64,000 bases of DNA, taken from assembly GCA_019059635.1 (NCBI GenBank), contig JAGVRJ010000008.1:930001-994000 (forward strand), in the 5' to 3' direction. Origin of the DNA: Proales similis. Lineage: Eukaryota > Rotifera > Eurotatoria > Ploima > Proalidae. Below, one piece after another: positions 36,813 through 49,108 of the stretch. Position numbers and translations under genes: made by a program. Numbering within the stretch: position 1 is the first letter of the stretch; the number at the start of each line of letters is the position of its first letter. The notes under the pieces are model-generated. The model made no database searches. It worked only from the letters and a program-made list of their open reading frames with translations, and had not been told where the DNA came from.

Positions 36813-37099
36813 TCACGGAACTAAAAAACACCATTTATTGAGGATCCTCGTTGAGTTGAATTTTGCATTTGTCGAGCTTGGGATCGGCTCAGCGTTCGAT
36901 TCGTTCAATTCGTGTCGTGAGTAGCCTTTGGATGAGTAGGCGAGGCTGCTTTGAGTGGGAGCGATTTTGGTCATGTCCTGGCTACTAGGCGGTTTCTGGC
37001 CGCTCAAGCGGACAATTTCCATCGCACCTAGAGCTTGGCCATAGCATTGCGACAACGGCACAATGTTGCGCAACGTGCGAGGCAAAGTGTTCACGCTCG
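36813..37099 (-). other. Possible small unknown gene upstream of EEF1AKMT4-like gene
   Basis: The minus strand shows an open frame (…TLRNIVPLSQCYGQALGAM, then a Ser-rich end) preceded by an excellent acceptor-like sequence (pyrimidine-rich CATTTCTGTTCAG, complement of about 37100-37112). AATAAA occurs inside its last codons, which argues that this frame may not be the translated one. I recognise no family. It would be transcribed divergently from the methyltransferase gene. Treat as a hypothesis. Confidence 0.22.
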
Positions 37100-37111
37100 A
37101 GCTGAACAGAA

Positions 37112-37956
37112 ATGGAGAATAATTTGAAATACCGCGAGCTGGGCTATTGGAATGAGAGATACAAGCAAGAAGAGCATTTCGAATGGTTCGGCGGCTACTC
37201 AAATTTTCGATCGGTCATTTGTCCGTTGATATCGCTTTCCGATCGCATTCTGGTTCTCGGTTAGACTTTGGCCAATGTTCACACCTAAAACTGATTTGTT
37301 GATTGGCCTCGGAACGAGAAGGCTGCGGCAACAGTCGAATGAGCGAGGAGATGTACGAGGACGGTTACAAGTGGCAGGTGAACACCGACTACTCGAGCAT
37401 AATCATCGAGCGGATGAGCGAGCGATGCGCCCACATGCCTGAAATGAGCTGGCAAGTGATGGACATAAACGAGATGAGCTATGCTGACCAATCGTTCGAC
37501 TGTGTGATTGAGAAAGGCACATTGGACGCCTTGTTGGTGGGCGAGAAGGATCCCTGGACGCTGAGCGAAGAGAACACCGTGCGAATGCACAACATTCTCT
37601 CGAAGGTAACTTGGAAAACGAGCCAACGAAACGCGAGCTCACTTGACTTTGCCACTTGACAGGTTTCATCGATTCTCAAGCCGAACGGCAAGTTCATTTC
37701 GATCACGTTCGCTCAGCCTCATTTTAGGCAGCCGATCTACGCCAGGTCCGAGTACAACTGGTCTATTGAACGATTCGAAGTCGGCAGCACCTTTCACTAT
37801 TTTGTCTACGTGATGAGAAAAGGCGGCCAGCTGAAGGCCGACGATTTAAATTTTGAATGTAGAAAAGCGTCATCTCGCATTCACAGTCAAGCCCAGCCAA
37901 ATTGTGAATATGAGCCGCTCGATGAGAATTTCCTCTTCAACATTGTTACCGAATAA
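37112..37956 (+). CDS. EEF1AKMT4: eEF1A lysine methyltransferase 4-like
   Basis: 241 aa; exons 37112-37259, 37322-37605, 37663-37956. Hallmarks: ELGYWNERYKQEEHFEWFG, the SAM-binding ILVLGCGNSRMS (split by intron 1), VNTDYSSIIIERMSER, VMDINEMSYADQSFDCV, EKGTLDALLVGEKDPW, LK.NGKFISITFAQPHFR and FHYFVYVMRKGG. The human protein methylates Lys36 of elongation factor eEF1A; METTL13 is a relative, but here only one methyltransferase domain is present. The stop codon overlaps an AATAAA, so the 3' UTR is very short, and the gene converges on the claudin-like gene 118 bases away. Confidence 0.93.
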
Positions 37957-38074
37957 AAACGAACAAAATACACGTTCTTCTTGGTTTCTTCTCTTTTTTT
38001 TTATTGTTTTCAAGAGGCAGGAAGGTGCACAAGTGCGACAGTTGCTGCCACAGAACAAATGAGATTCGCCTAGA

Positions 38075-38891
38075 CTAACTAAAAGTGCTGTGGAATGTGA
38101 CGTGATTTGCTCGCTTCAAATTGATTTTATCGATGAGCGCATGCTGGTTTTCTCGTACAAGATCTTCGCCTTGCGAATGAATACGGTCTCAAAGTAGAGA
38201 ATAATGCCTTTCGGGTTTAACAAGTGGTTTGAATTTGCCATCTCAGAAGCAAAGAGTTGACCAAAAAAAGCTTACTTGAAATGAAGCAGAAGATGGCAGT
38301 GAACACCTCGAGAATAAAGGACCACGAAAGAAACGTGTACTCGGGCCTCGGCATCCACTTGCCTCGATTGGTGTAGGTATCGAGTCCTAGGCCACTCAGC
38401 TTGTCCAGGTACCTGTAGGTATCCGCGGCCAGGCCGAACACCAGAACCGCTATGAACGCAAACAAGCAGGTCAGAGCGCCCAGGGTGGCGGTGAGGAACA
38501 GACATTTGACCGACGCTCGGAAGTTGGTGAATATGATCACAATTAGACCGATGATCATCAGGGCGTTGGTGATAAACGCGAACGTGGCGAATGTCTGAAC
38601 TGCTTGAAACCAGCCGGGAAGCAGGATGCCGTCTTGTCGCAGCTGATCGTATTCTCGAGCGAATATCCACCAGCAGCCATAGGCCACTTTGCCCCATAAA
38701 TCCTTGGGATTGCGGAAGCCGGCCACGCAGACCTGCCAGAGGCCGAGGTTGCGGAATGTGGTGTCGCTCACTCTAGGCCACACCTGAAGCCAGTACGGAG
38801 TTGAAAAGCTGAGAATGTTGCATAGCATGGCCGCCGAGCCAAACAAGAAGCCGGTGCCCATGAACAGCTTTGGCGATCTGGTCTCGTTCAT
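38075..38891 (-). CDS. Claudin/PMP22-like four-transmembrane protein
   Basis: 242 aa, exons 38891-38276 and 38187-38075. Four membrane segments: GFLFGSAAMLCNILSF, FAFITNALMIIGLIVIIF, LTATLGALTCLFAFIAVLVF and WSFILEVFTAIFCFIS. The first extracellular loop carries the claudin-like signature NLGLWQVC and a second Cys in GCWWIFA, separated by about 25 residues. The tail is short and hydrophilic. It is placed in the PMP22/claudin superfamily as an invertebrate relative; paracellular barrier or receptor-accessory roles are possible. The exact subfamily is not resolved. Confidence 0.78.
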
Positions 38892-39297
38892 TTCTTAATT
38901 TTCTCTTTGAAAATTTCGCCCTCTTTCTAGTTTGACCGATAGCAATAATAATAATATTATTAAAAGTAATATTATAATTTAAGCTGGTCGCATATTCGAC
39001 TCGCATTCAGGTAAGCGAGTGGCTATTCGTTCAAAATAGGCCTTTGCCCATAATTGTGTCCACTACCTGCTAGCCCAGCCCCGACCTCTCGCTCTAGTTT
39101 CTGTCTGATTCAGTTCGATTCAATCCGATAAGTCTCGGCATTCTCAGCCCTTTTATTCATTTGATATGAACAATTCGTTTTGTGTCGATTCATCTCTTGA
39201 TAACATCTAAACAAGCAGTCAACACCAGCGTTGAAAAAAACATGATAATGCCGCATAATCTCAATTTGTTTTAAATGCATCGGTCCGAATCGCCGAT
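38892..39297. other. Spacer between Slo2 channel 3' end and claudin-like gene start
   Basis: AT-rich with an (AAT/ATA) patch at 38944-38980. Presumed 3' UTR of the channel gene and promoter of the claudin-like gene. No exon seen. Confidence 0.45.
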
Positions 39298-42200
39298 TCA
39301 GACAATGTTGGACGTCGGGTTTGTGCCCAGAGCTGTGTTATCAGGTCTAATCAAAAGTCTACAAGCAAAGCGATCAGTTCATTTTCTGTTTTTGGTTGAT
39401 TGAGCGACAACGGCTACTTACATTACATCGCCGGTTTTGAGCGCCAGATCATAAGACGGATTTATGACCACGTAAGAGAATTCGTTCGACTCCTCGGTTG
39501 AGTCTGTTCGCGGACAAGAAGAGAAGACGAAGCAGAGTTCAAGAATTAGACAAAAACAGCAACTTGAGAGATGGCAAACTTACGAAATGTGTGAGTTATT
39601 CCAAACGCGTTCATGCGTGCCTGGACCAATCTCTCGATTTCATGACTTGTCAATCGGCTCACCTTTGTGTTTGTGATTAGTCGGATGCAGGATTCGAATC
39701 TGACAGCTTGAACGCTTACGCCTTTTTGTTCGCGGGATATGTGATCGGTGCGGTAGACGCCGATCGGAATATCAAATGCGGTCGAGCACAAGTACTGATA
39801 AAGACGTCCATAGGTTCGTATCCATCCGTCCTCGTACGTGATTCGCCGCTTGAAAACGCGAGCAAACCCACCGATCAACCATTAGGCCAACAAAATTGAA
39901 TCGAGGCATTCACTTACACTGGACAAATGGCCGGAGCCGGGCACCTGATCGATGCCCAGCATAAGTCGCACAAAGTCGATCAAGTAGTTCTTGACGAAAC
40001 TCTGATAGAGCAGCGTGTCGAGCATATTGGCCGAGAACACGCTTCCGGCAGCGAAAGGCAATCGAAAGAGATAGGCGATCTGCGAGCCTTTTTCCACTTC
40101 GATCTTTGAACAACGCCAGTTAAAGTAGTTAAAGTAAGAGATGAAGCTGATGGGCTGGCAGTAGGTCACCTTTTCACGTTTCGAAATTTGTAGGGAGAAC
40201 AAATCGTTGGCTTTGAACTGCATGAATCTCATGTTGTTCGAGTCGACTATCTCCGAGCATATTTTCACTTTTGGGAACATTCTATTCGCAGATGACGAGT
40301 CTAATAATTGGCGTACAGCCCGGTATAGATGCTCACCTGAATATGTACTGGACAGCCAGAATTGTGTTGGAGTCTTCAAGCGCTTGCTCTTCAGTTTCGC
40401 TCGACTCTTCTTTGTTGATGATTATCAAATACTCTGCCTCGTTGATGCCGGCGTTGAGCAAGTCGTCGAGTCTTAAATGCGAATCGATTGATCAGGTCAA
40501 GTGCGGTGGTGTTTGCCAACACGATTCGAGAGTACTCACGATTCTATTGAGCCTTTTATCCAGTAGACCATCGGGAACTGGCGAATAATCTCCAATATTT
40601 GACGCGCAGGTCTTTCAGGTCAAGCTTTTACCAACGGACACATCAGAATCTCCTCATTACGGCGACTTACTCGTTCTGAAGCATGAGCAGAATAGGATGC
40701 AGCTTTCGCTCTTCGATGAACGTCGAGCGCAATGGAACGATGAAGTTGTAGATGGCGTTCGTCGCGTGCTCGGCCGTCAGTATGATCGGCTTGTTACCGA
40801 AGTTGTAGTCGAGTATTTGGGTGGCATTCGAATGCGCACATTGGACGTTCAGTCTGAGGCAGCAGACTTCCGCTTTGGTCTTTAGCAGATGACATTTGAT
40901 TTGTGAGCAGCCAACGTAAGGCGGAAACGGAGGCGTTCCGGTCACATAATTCAAAATTTTCCTTTTTCGTTCGAAACAAACGCTCAGCTGCTGTCAGGAC
41001 AAATTGAGCTCATCTGAAACTGATTTACTTTTTCGGTTCTTTGCTCGATCGCTTGTTATTGTTCGGCTGAAGCTTTGAAAATTCTATGCTCTGCTTGCTG
41101 GTCGGAGAGCGCGCCTCGACCTCATCCAACTCAATGCGAATGTCCGGAGGTCTGAGCTCACTCTCACCGGCTGTGGCAATCGATTAGAACCTAATTGGAC
41201 AAGAAGACGGTCTGAATTACCCAAAGCGACCATCGCAATGCTCTCTCCGGTATTACTAGTCGCCATTGACTTGGGCTGACTTTTCCTAAACGACAGTCGC
41301 TTGCTCAACTGGCTCGACAGTGTCAGCTCGGCGTCTGGTATGTTGATTTGCGCCGAGGCGGCGATCATCAGCGATGAGTTTTCCTCTTTCGTAATGCTCA
41401 TGTAGAAGCAAATGTCTGAGGCCTTCAGAATATAGTTGGGGCCCGGGTTCAGCTTGATGAAATCGTTCTCGGCCTGCACGCCCACCAGAGCCACTCCGAA
41501 TCTAGACAAGCGTGGTGGCCTCTTTAAAATCGGGCCCGTGACAAATCCAAAAGGTCGATTTACTTTCTGTGCGCATGGAACGAAGCGAACGTGAAGTTCT
41601 TTCCTTCGTACTCGCCGAAAAACTTTGAATCGCTCAAGCGAATGTGGTAAATCTCGTTGCCGGAGCATCTTCCGTAGAGTCGCTGCCACTCTTCACTGCT
41701 TCCTGAACCTTCCCTATTCGAGTTTGTTTTGAGCAAATTCAAGTGGCACACTGGTAAAGCAGATTCTAGACCGAAAAACTCACTGGCCACGAGACGTATG
41801 GAGCAGGAGCGTGACAAAAGAAGATAGACCGGGACACAGGCAATTATTGGCCAACACTGCGTACTTGAACTCGTCCTCGCAAACGACGTATTCTGTCAAA
41901 GTCGCAGATGAAACGCGCCTTCAAGGCGTCTGTTTTGATTTTGGCTTACTTGCGTGCTGTACGTGCAGCTTGCTCTCCGGTCGAAACAAGTGAATGTATT
42001 GAACGATGTTGGGCGCATAGTCACGAATGGCCCACGATCTGATAATCGTGTGCTGGTCAGCCTCCTTGCGGTCCTGGTAATTACGAGGCGCGAGGATGAA
42101 GCAAGCTTCGGCAAATTCCATCTGGGCTCTGGCCAAGTCCCAGTTGTTGAGTGCCGAGCCTTGGATGTATATCACTCGCTGTGACCACAGAGGCACGTTC

Positions 42201-45200
42201 AATATCATCGCCAGACTCGGCTCGAGCTCCATTGGAGACAACAGGATCACATAGAAGTTCTGGAGCATCGGATGAGCGTAGAATTCGTTCAAAAAGTCCA
42301 TGATGATGTTGGGCTGCAGAGTAGTAGAGCAAACGACCACATGCTTTTCGGTGACCGCTCTCTGTCTGCTGTAGGACGAGCCACGCTTCTGCTTTTCCAT
42401 GTAAATCAATGCGAGCTGCTCTAACTGTGATGCAACAAGTTAGTCGCTCGTCAGTAAGCTGTGTTCCGCTGCCTCAAACAGAAACTCACCTGACTAGGAA
42501 TATAAATAAGCGCGGCCATTATCAAGAGGATCATAGATAATTGCGACGGCCAAATGTCCGGGTAGATGTCTTTGTTTTGAAAAGCAAATTGAATCGCAAA
42601 GTGAATTGTAATGCAAAGCCGTTAACAGTACCTCCATAGCCGACAGTCGAAAAGGTGACAGTTATGTACCAGAACGACTCGAACATGCTGAGCTGCTTGA
42701 AACCGCCTCGCTGTAAGTGTTGAATAGCACAAGAGCTTGAATTAACAACCAATGAGGATCGAGTTTGCCTCGACAAGCGATCGCCAATAATCACAAACCC
42801 AGTGAACAGCAGACAGCTTATAGTCATTGCCAGAATCAGCACGCGCTGGGCAAGTGCTGACCGTGAGCGCTGCATGGCCCGATGCAAGTCGTTGAACATG
42901 TTCTCAAGCTGCTGTTTGGCGAGCCAGCAGTTGACGAATATCGGGATGAACACATGCCGGAGAGGAGGCCACCAGACCTAAATTGGGCCTTAATGAGTGG
43001 AAGGCAGCGGACGCCGATCGATCACTCTACCGTTGCCATCAAAGTGAACGAGGTCAGTGTGTCGAGGAGAAACGTCAGCTGCGACAGACTTTGCCAAATG
43101 TTTCCCTGTCGAATTAGGGCCCGTGAATAGGTCTCAGCACACAGCGCGAGGAAGTGCACTTGAACTCACCTTGTACGTGAGATAGGTGAGAAGCAGCGTC
43201 TGAAAGTAGCTGAAGAAAGCGAGCACCACTTGAGCAACCCAGAGGGCGACTGGTGTCTTGATGTAAACGATCGCATCCCTTCGATTCAAGAATTCATTAA
43301 GTCGGCTTGTTTCGACTAAGAGCGATTCAGAACACTAACCAGTTTATGCAGGGATTACGTCGAAACTCTTCGGCTGTGGTGAGCTGCGACCGGTTCCAAC
43401 ATTGTTCACTGCAAAGAAGAGGCGGTTATCGAACGACGCCGTTGCGGGTCCAGAGCAGAACAAACCTGAGCGGCAAAAGTCTTTCATGCGGCAAATCGAA
43501 TTCAAGAGTATTTTGATTTATCGACGTGTCCGTGTACACCCGAACCAGATACAATACGCAAGTAAGCAGTTTGACCAAAAAGTTCAAGACGCGAATGCGA
43601 AGGCCTACGAGACCGAGTAAAAGTTCAAAAGGGAAACAGAGAAAAGAGACACGAAAGCAGCACGTACTTGATCGACGATTTTGAATAAAGTAAAGCCGTA
43701 GCCGTTCTTTGAGGGATTTTTCGTTTGAAAAATATTCGACCTTGACTCTTGACATATGAACGAATTAAATTTGGAGTGTGCGGGCGATTGTGTGTAAGAA
43801 AGAGATTTCTCGCTTTTATGATGCTTGCCGTGAAAGTCGATTGAAAAGGTTATGAATAAAAAAGAGAGGAAGTGGATGAGAGAGAGAGAGAGAAAGATGC
43901 GAGTCCAATCTGCGCGAGCGGTTTATTACCTAGAGCTGTCAAGCTCGCTAAGTTCAAATGCATGAACAAACGAGCTGGCCAAGCTTGTCTGGCTGTGACT
44001 GAGAAGAGCTTTCATGCCTCTCTTGCATGCAGGCCGCTCTTGTTCGCCTCTGCTATTGTTCTTATTCTCGGCCTATTTCTTACGTGGCTTCTCGAACGAG
44101 TCTAAAGCGAGCCGGGCGGCATGAGCTAATTTTAAACAGAAAACATCGTAGAAATAATCAACATCGTTAATATGTGCCCGTTAAGAGGCTTTCCAATCCA
44201 ATCGTTCGCAAATATAATGCTCGATCAACTGCGCACTAGAGCATAAGCAATCCAAGCGGAAGGTATCGTCGACAGATGAGGGTAACTGAGTGAGTGTGTG
44301 ACTCTTGAGACACGTCGGCAACAAGCAGAGCGTCGATAGCGATGGAGATGATGATGATTAGAAAGCAAAATGTGAATAAAGCATCGAGCTAAGTGAGCGA
44401 TGCCAAATTAAAAACAAAACAAAGGAGAGAAAGAGAGCAAACGAATATTCTCAGACGATTGTTAACAAGAAATGCTTGAGAGCAGAGCGAGAGAGGGAGG
44501 GAGGGAGAATAAACTCTGGCCGAAGCTGACACAAATAGCCGACAATAGCAACCAGTTGAGAAGCAACAACCAGCAAAGCTCGGCCAGCTACGGTCGCAGG
44601 CCATTTCTTGCATAATAATATTCGTATTGTTCGTTTATCTCGAAACATGTGCGTCGAGCAAAGGGACCGGCTGATGAGAGTTTTTATGGCACTTGCATAA
44701 GCCTTTGCTCTGCGCTTGCCTCGGCTGCTTCTTTATTTTTGAATTATTTCTCGCTCATTTTTGAGTTGGTTTCGGTTATTCCAAGTCTCTGCTCGTCAGC
44801 AAATCGCTTGCATCTTACACGCATGTCCATAATGGCAAGAGGATGCGATCTGGATTTTCAAGACGGATGCAAAACGAAGCCGGTGCACATAGCAACCGGC
44901 CACTTTGAACGCTAACAAATCAGCATTTATAGATCTGATTGAGAATTCATTTGCTCCAAGTAATCATCCGATATTGTGTGGATTTTGGACAAAATATGTA
45001 CAAACCGATTACAAAACTGAATTGATTTTCGTACCATCGTTTGTTAGATGGCGACTAAAGCAAACGCTTTTCACGCTCGATATCGACGAAAACAAAATGA
45101 GCAAAAACAAAAACAAGCAGCACAACAGCGGCAATAAAAATAACAAGCAAGTCGACGACATAGACTGAGAGTGGGACGGGTAGGAGGCAATCTTAATGAG

Positions 45201-45568
45201 AATCGGTCGAATAAGAAGCCAGGAAAAGCAAATAAAATGAAACGGAGAAGAAGAAGAAGAAATAAAAGCGCAGTGTGAAAGTATGCGTCGGAGGAGAAAG
45301 GAGAATGAAAGGCAAGCTTGAGGAACCGATTGAGAGCGATCGTGTGGCAAGGACCGTTCAAAGGTGAAGCATAGAGCAAAAAACGTCTTTGTTACCTGTC
45401 TGCGTCAAAAGGTGAGCGGCCGAATTTCTTCGCGAGCACAACATCGCGTAATTTGATTGCAGGAAGATCGACCCCAGGGCGCTGCAAATGCTCCGAGTAT
45501 GAATATTCCCTCGACGAGGAATTCTCTCTGATTTCAGCATCATCCTCTTCTTCTCGGCTAGCATCCAT
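39298..45568 (-). CDS. Sodium/chloride-activated potassium channel, KCNT/Slo2 family
   Basis: Large-conductance K+ channel with about 17 predicted exons. First exon 45568-45396 (starts [13 protein letters not shown]), then a 1.65-kb intron to 43747-43668 ([17 protein letters not shown]), joined in frame to rebuild the family RVxVEF motif. Further landmarks: [19 protein letters not shown] (S1), [20 protein letters not shown] (S4-S5), TVGYGD selectivity filter split by the intron at about 42635, [10 protein letters not shown] and [11 protein letters not shown] (first RCK domain), [29 protein letters not shown], then [14 protein letters not shown] and YNFIVPLRS (second RCK), [38 protein letters not shown], and the final [20 protein letters not shown]. 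The absence of a S0 segment separates it from Slo1. Confidence 0.93.
43748..45395 (-). other. Large first intron of the Slo2 channel gene
   Basis: The longest intron predicted in the window (about 1.65 kb against a usual 50-80 bases). It has GA-rich tracts (43881-43894; 44487-44508) but no recognisable nested gene. It may hold regulatory elements or an alternative first exon; an in-frame ATG lies at 43755 just before exon 2. Confidence 0.55.
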
Positions 45569-47348
45569 CGCCGCTCGTCTCTAAATTGATTTTTTCTCCA
45601 TTTTTTTTTTCAATTTTATTTTCAGCCATATTTTTGATTTAATTATTATTTGACTTGAAGCTGCGCTCTAGTGTGTAGAGCAGTAACAGCAATAAAATTA
45701 AAAATTCGAAAGCAACGCCAAAAGAAGAAGACGAACGAGAGACCAAAGTCAATTACTTTCCCTTAATGCCCTTCATACTAATCTACTTTCCTTTTTAATA
45801 TTCTCTCAGGTGTCAATATACATAGATCTTGCTCTGTATGTGTGAGCGGCTAGATGAAATCATTCTGAGGTAATTACTGCATCGCTGGGTAATGCACTGC
45901 GGTGCATGCCGTTCTCCAGAATTCAAAATAAATCAAATAAATTCCAGCTAAGCTGCATTAATGAATAGAGAAAGCGGAGAAGAAGAAAAGGAGAAAATTC
46001 TCCTTCTTCAAAAAACAAACATAAACAAAATGCAAACAGCACACGAAACGAACGGCTTATTGGCAATTATAAGCGAATACGAGAAGGAACGAAAAAATGC
46101 GAATGTTGGCATTGAATTGGCACTAGAGCAAATATGCACTGGCACAGGAATTCGCCCGATTCAAGCGCAATTATCGCGCCGGAGGCCAACTACTCGTCGT
46201 TTGTATTCGCAGCTTCATACGAACGCCCAGTTGGCCTGGTGAAAATGGATTCTGACGAGCAGCACTGGCAGACTGAAGCAGTGCAGCAAATCGCATGATA
46301 AAACATAGATGATAATACATAGATGCTTTTTACATGATAATGGCCGACAATCAAGCCGTTCTATTTCGTTCTTTCTCTCTCTTTTGCTCCGAGACGTCGC
46401 TTATTATTGTTGGATTGTTTTTTTTCTCTTCTCTTACTGTTGCATTGTTGCAGACTTTTCTCAACCAAAGACATCTGATTGTGACTCGAGCAGGAGCGTT
46501 CTGCCTCAAGCTGTTTTGCTTGTCGCGTTTTCAACAGATGACATGCTATCTTCGTTCTGTTGCTGACTCGAAATAGAGAGTTACAATTCCCATAATCAAT
46601 ATGACATAAGGCGTTCGAGTTTACCTGATTATGTAAGAGAAAGCAAATCATCAGAGAAATATCATAGCTCATCCAATCTATCAAGCAAGTTGGCCCCAGG
46701 CAATTCTATAGGGTGAACGAACGAAACTCAATATCTTTATCATCATCTGCATGCGATCTTTGGCGCTATGGCGCTGGTTGGCCTAAAAGCAAGACATCGC
46801 TCGCCTGCATCCCGGTCTCTGTCTGATTTGCTTTGTCAGTCATTCATTCAACCAGTTAGTTAGTCACTGCACGATCGAGTTGGCTAGCGAGCTCGGCTCA
46901 TCGTGGCACCGATCGATAGGTTGATAGCTTTTATATTTGCTTACCCTCTCTCTCTCTCTCGTATTTGCTCATTCGCTCATCCTCTCTTACTCATCGGTTC
47001 AGCAGCTGCTTGGATGCTGCGTACCGAGACATGGATCAATGAATTGTTGTTTGTCATCATAATCAAACGCTTGACGTAGAAATTTTTAAACGGTCCCTTT
47101 GAAACAGGCAGATGAGCGGTCGATACCAAGGTGATTAGTGATTGCCGCCCCAGTGAGTACCGAATTGAGACGGATGCGCAACAAAGTTGCGTGAAAGGCA
47201 GCTCTGAGCACTAAACAAGCGAGCTGTTGTATTCTTTACAGTTTTATTAAAAGCGCAGAATGAAGATAAAGAAGAATGAGAAGACGTCATACAAAAAAAG
47301 CAGACACAAGAGTAAATAAATGGGAGAGGAGTTTGATCGCGTACACAA
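45569..47348. other. Intergenic region between Slo2 channel and ATG13
   Basis: 1.8 kb without a supported gene. It contains A/T homopolymers near 45596-45625, CT tracts near 46375 and 46948-46960, and the presumed ATG13 3' UTR at the right end. Short open frames here have no splice context or homology that I can see. Confidence 0.5.
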
Positions 47349-49031
47349 TCAGTTATTGGCGTCCAGTGATTTAATGAACTCGTCGTATTCGGCTATTTTC
47401 GACTCGTAGCCCAGAAGGTTTTGGTCGAGATCTTTGAGTAGGTCGGTAAAGTTTGGCTCGTTTTGGGTCAAAGAGTCAAGAATTGGCGCATTCTCACACA
47501 TTCGGTAGAATGTGCGCAGATCGTCGGCTGCGCTGCCCAGGCCGAACGCGATCTTTCTCGAGTCGATCAGAACAAAATCGTCGGCCGTCTGCGATGTTTG
47601 CGAGTCGGTTTGATTTCGTTTGAATTCATTCGTGAAGTGGTCGAGCATTTTGAAATTCGGCAACGAGCAGGGCGAGCTAGTCGGGTCAAAGTCGCTTCCG
47701 GGCGAGTTGTTCTGCAGTAGGCGGCTCGCACCTCCTCTTAGCCGTGTGACATTCGGAGTACCTGCGCTCGGCCCTGACGTTTGTTGATCTGTGGACGAGT
47801 TTCGATCCGACACGCTCATGCTGGCCAAATCGGTCGATAACAAAGTCATGAAAGGCGGCAGCTCGTTCTCATTTGAGAGCGACGCCGAAAAGTAGTTGTT
47901 GCTGAAGCTGGCCGACGGAACGAACGCCGCACTCTTCAGTTTAAAGTAATAGATCGTGTCCGGCGTGCTGGCTATCGAGCTGTTGTTGTCAGAGCTTTCG
48001 TCGGCGCCCAGTTCGGGCATGTGGTGATGAAGGCGGCTCAACTGATTGTGCAACGGGCTCGGCATGCTCATTGGTATTGGCTGAGAGGAGTTGGATGGAG
48101 CTGTCCAGTCTTCTTGAAGACCCGTTTTGCCCGTCGGCGAGGGAGAGCTGCCTTCTGTCATAAAATGGTCGTCCTTGATCTGAATTCCGGGCGACAGCTC
48201 GTTCATGTGGGACGAGGACTGCGGGGTCATCGTTAGTCTGGTTCTATAGGCCAAGTTAACTACCAAAGAGCCTATGGGCGTGGTCACAGTGCCCACTTTG
48301 GCCGTACCGTAGTTGTCGCCCAGATTGTGCACCAGAGGCTCGCCAGTGTACATTCGATAAAGAAGAACGTACGTGTCTGCGCTCTGCCTGCGTGACAGCT
48401 GATAGGTCGGTGTCGAACGACTAATGCACATCAACGAGCGCAGGACAATGCTCATTTTCTTGTACACGCTGTAGCAGATCTTTTGGGTGGTGTCCACCTG
48501 TTGATCGTTGAAAGAGATGCACCAGGTCTCGAGTATCATGGTCTGATTCTCCGGCGTGCGCAACGAGATCTCCACACAGAACGGCGTGTTCACGTTGAAC
48601 AGAGTCTCCACATTGCTCAGAGTGGCCTTGGTGCTCAATGTAATCTGTGGCATGTCTTTGATGCTCAAATTGAACCAGTCCGTGTTGTAAGCGTGCGCTC
48701 GAGACTTGGTCGGTTTCTTATCGCCCAGGCGCGACTGCACGATTATCTGAACGGCCTTGCGCACAAAATGCTTCGAGTACTGGAGCAGTGCTTCACGGTC
48801 TTGTTTTATAAGAAATTTCGAAATCGGATTGGCAAGCGGACTGGCGCCTGACCCGGTCTGGCTCGGTGCTGGCTGCTGCAGCTGCTGAATTTGTTGTTGA
48901 TGATGATTGTGCGCCATGGTCGGCGGCGAGCTCAAAGGCGACGAAGCCAACATTCTAGCGGCCTCTAGTCTGCTTTCTCTCTCTCTCTGTGCTTTGAAGT
49001 GTAAGTGACTTTTGTTAGGTTGGTTGCTCAA
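47349..49031 (-). CDS. ATG13: Autophagy protein ATG13
   Basis: Single-exon 560-aa subunit of the ULK1/Atg1 initiation complex. The HORMA domain (about residues 80-280) matches family blocks: HFVRKAVQIIVQSRLGDKK, DWFNLSIKDMPQIT, CVEISLRTPENQTMILE.W, STPTYQLSRRQ, YVLLYRMYTGEP, AKVGTVTTPIGSLVV. Near residue 475 is the LC3-interacting motif DDFVLID, equivalent to DDFVMID of vertebrate ATG13, followed by the C-terminal DLRTFYRMCENAP used for ULK1 binding. The middle is Ser-rich, likely phospho-regulated. A TATA-like box lies upstream at 49101-49108. Further Met codons at residues 27 and 39 are possible starts. Confidence 0.94.
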   Translation of the reverse strand: MSNQPNKSHLHFKAQRERESRLEAARMLASSPLSSPPTMAHNHHQQQIQQLQQPAPSQTGSGASPLANPISKFLIKQDREALLQYSKHFVRKAVQIIVQSRLGDKKPTKSRAHAYNTDWFNLSIKDMPQITLSTKATLSNVETLFNVNTPFCVEISLRTPENQTMILETWCISFNDQQVDTTQKICYSVYKKMSIVLRSLMCISRSTPTYQLSRRQSADTYVLLYRMYTGEPLVHNLGDNYGTAKVGTVTTPIGSLVVNLAYRTRLTMTPQSSSHMNELSPGIQIKDDHFMTEGSSPSPTGKTGLQEDWTAPSNSSQPIPMSMPSPLHNQLSRLHHHMPELGADESSDNNSSIASTPDTIYYFKLKSAAFVPSASFSNNYFSASLSNENELPPFMTLLSTDLASMSVSDRNSSTDQQTSGPSAGTPNVTRLRGGASRLLQNNSPGSDFDPTSSPCSLPNFKMLDHFTNEFKRNQTDSQTSQTADDFVLIDSRKIAFGLGSAADDLRTFYRMCENAPILDSLTQNEPNFTDLLKDLDQNLLGYESKIAEYDEFIKSLDANN

Positions 49032-49100
49032 ACTCTTGATTTGCCGAATGGCCGGATTTGCGTCGACATTTTTCGAAAATGCAAAAACTGATCTAGACCC

Positions 49101-49108
49101 TATTTATA
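49101..49108 (-). promoter_or_regulatory. TATA box upstream of ATG13
   Basis: Minus-strand TATAAATA, 70 bases upstream of the ATG13 start codon, implying transcription start about 25-30 bases downstream and a 5' UTR of about 40-45 nt. Prediction from position and consensus only. Confidence 0.45.

Noticed and set aside
39640-39740. tRNA-like T-arm (GGATTCGAATC)
   Set aside because: No matching acceptor stem or anticodon arm; the bases code for the conserved C-terminal part of the Slo2 channel on the minus strand.
43747-43755. ATG at 43755 as the start of the Slo2 channel
   Set aside because: The upstream exon at 45568-45396 joins in frame at 43747 and rebuilds the family RVxVEF motif, so this ATG probably lies in the intron; kept only as an alternative start.
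45961-46242. Open frame of 93 codons, Glu/Lys-rich
   Set aside because: No introns, no recognisable motif and A-rich base composition; likely chance.
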